The notes under the pieces: model-generated
Seen by the model: the letters and a program-made list of their open reading frames with translations, nothing else
What the model was told of the DNA's origin: nothing
The model's database searches: none
From: Acidobacteriota bacterium
GTDB lineage: Bacteria; Planctomycetota; Phycisphaerae; WQYP01; JAJZKJ01
Assembly (NCBI GenBank): GCA_021804195.1
Contig: JAJZKJ010000201.1
Location: 1-5,265, forward strand
DNA: 5,265 bases
Direction of reading: 5' to 3'
Shown: positions 4,965 through 5,265 of the stretch, piece after piece
Layout of the letters: each line of letters starts with the position of its first letter
Position numbering within the stretch: position 1 is the stretch's first letter
Translations under genes and position numbers: made by a program

Positions 4965-5265
4965 TCAGGCGGTGGCTCGTGCGGCGGTAAAGCGGCCGAA
5001 GCGCAGGGCCAGGGCGGGCAGAACGAGCAGATTGAGCACGGTGGCGGTTATAAGGCCGCCGACGATGACCTGCGCCAGCGGCCCTTCAATTTCACGCCCC
5101 GGCGCGCCGCTGCCCAGCGCCAGCGGCAAGAGACCCAAAGCCGTTACCAAGGCGGTCATTAAAATTGCGGGCAGGCGATCGGCAGCGCCCATCGCGGCGG
5201 TTTGAGCGTTCCAAGGCTGCTTTTCGTGTTGCACCAGATGCTGATAGTGCGAGAGCAGCATAATG
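4965..5265 (-). CDS. Heavy-metal efflux RND transporter (CzcA/CusA type), C-terminal end only
   Basis: The last 99 residues of an inner-membrane RND pump, normally just over 1,000 residues, that exports metal ions such as Co/Zn/Cd or Cu/Ag with a periplasmic adaptor and outer-membrane channel. The frame is open through the right edge, so the start lies outside; the ATG at 5261 is internal. Visible: the end of one helix (IMLLSHYQHL), the loop with RLPAILMTALVTALGLLPLAL (a helix with the usual R-P-x-L/I-M-T-A motif), the GAPGREIEGPLAQVIVGG loop typical of the heavy-metal branch, and the final helix LITATVLNLLVLPALALRFG. This signature separates it from the multidrug HAE1 (AcrB-like) branch. The metal cannot be told from this fragment. 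The stop TGA at 4967-4965 faces the antitoxin gene. Confidence 0.93.
   Translation of the reverse strand, partial: IMLLSHYQHLVQHEKQPWNAQTAAMGAADRLPAILMTALVTALGLLPLALGSGAPGREIEGPLAQVIVGGLITATVLNLLVLPALALRFGRFTAARATA

Noticed and set aside
4951..5205. Plus-strand frame of 84 codons opposite the RND pump
   Set aside because: It is antisense to the conserved CzcA/CusA C-terminus; its Arg/Ala-rich product is typical of a shadow frame.

Overview
The window comes from a moderately GC-rich bacterial chromosome or large contig. By eye it is somewhat above 55% GC. Genes are tightly packed, with Shine-Dalgarno-type starts and one probable TTG start. The taxon cannot be fixed from the sequence. The Ala/Pro-rich small membrane protein and the style of the antitoxin N-terminus would suit Planctomycetota or a similar phylum, but this is only an impression.

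Layout from left to right. Positions 1-897 (minus) hold the N-terminal 299 residues of a galactose mutarotase (GalM), cut by the window edge. Positions 1044-1652 (minus) hold an unrecognised two-helix membrane protein with a long disordered Ala/Pro-rich N-terminus. Positions 1831-4088 (minus) form a compact fluoride-response operon. It has a sigma70-like promoter, a well-conserved fluoride (crcB-motif) riboswitch at 4044-3985, a probable intrinsic terminator at 3957-3921, crcB/fluC (fluoride channel), a double DUF190 protein and a two-domain VOC (glyoxalase/extradiol dioxygenase fold) protein. Positions 4239-4922 (plus), divergent from the operon, hold a toxin-first type II toxin-antitoxin pair (RelE/ParE-fold toxin, HTH antitoxin) with a palindrome over its likely promoter. 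Positions 4965-5265 (minus) hold the C-terminal end of a CzcA/CusA-type heavy-metal RND efflux pump, convergent with the antitoxin gene.

How the parts fit: the riboswitch should sense fluoride in the nascent 5' leader and let transcription pass the terminator into crcB, whose product exports fluoride. DUF190 proteins are PII-like and often sit beside crcB. The VOC gene is translationally linked to the DUF190 gene: its ribosome-binding site lies in the last DUF190 codons and its start is 4 nt beyond that stop. It is therefore very likely part of the same fluoride-controlled transcript. The most notable observations are this VOC enzyme in a fluoride regulon and the DUF190-DUF190 fusion, which keeps a strong internal ribosome-binding site and ATG at the boundary of its second domain. 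No tRNA, rRNA, CRISPR array, insertion sequence or intergenic stretch above 300 bases without annotation was seen. The longest gap, 3901-4286, is filled by the riboswitch leader and the divergent promoters.
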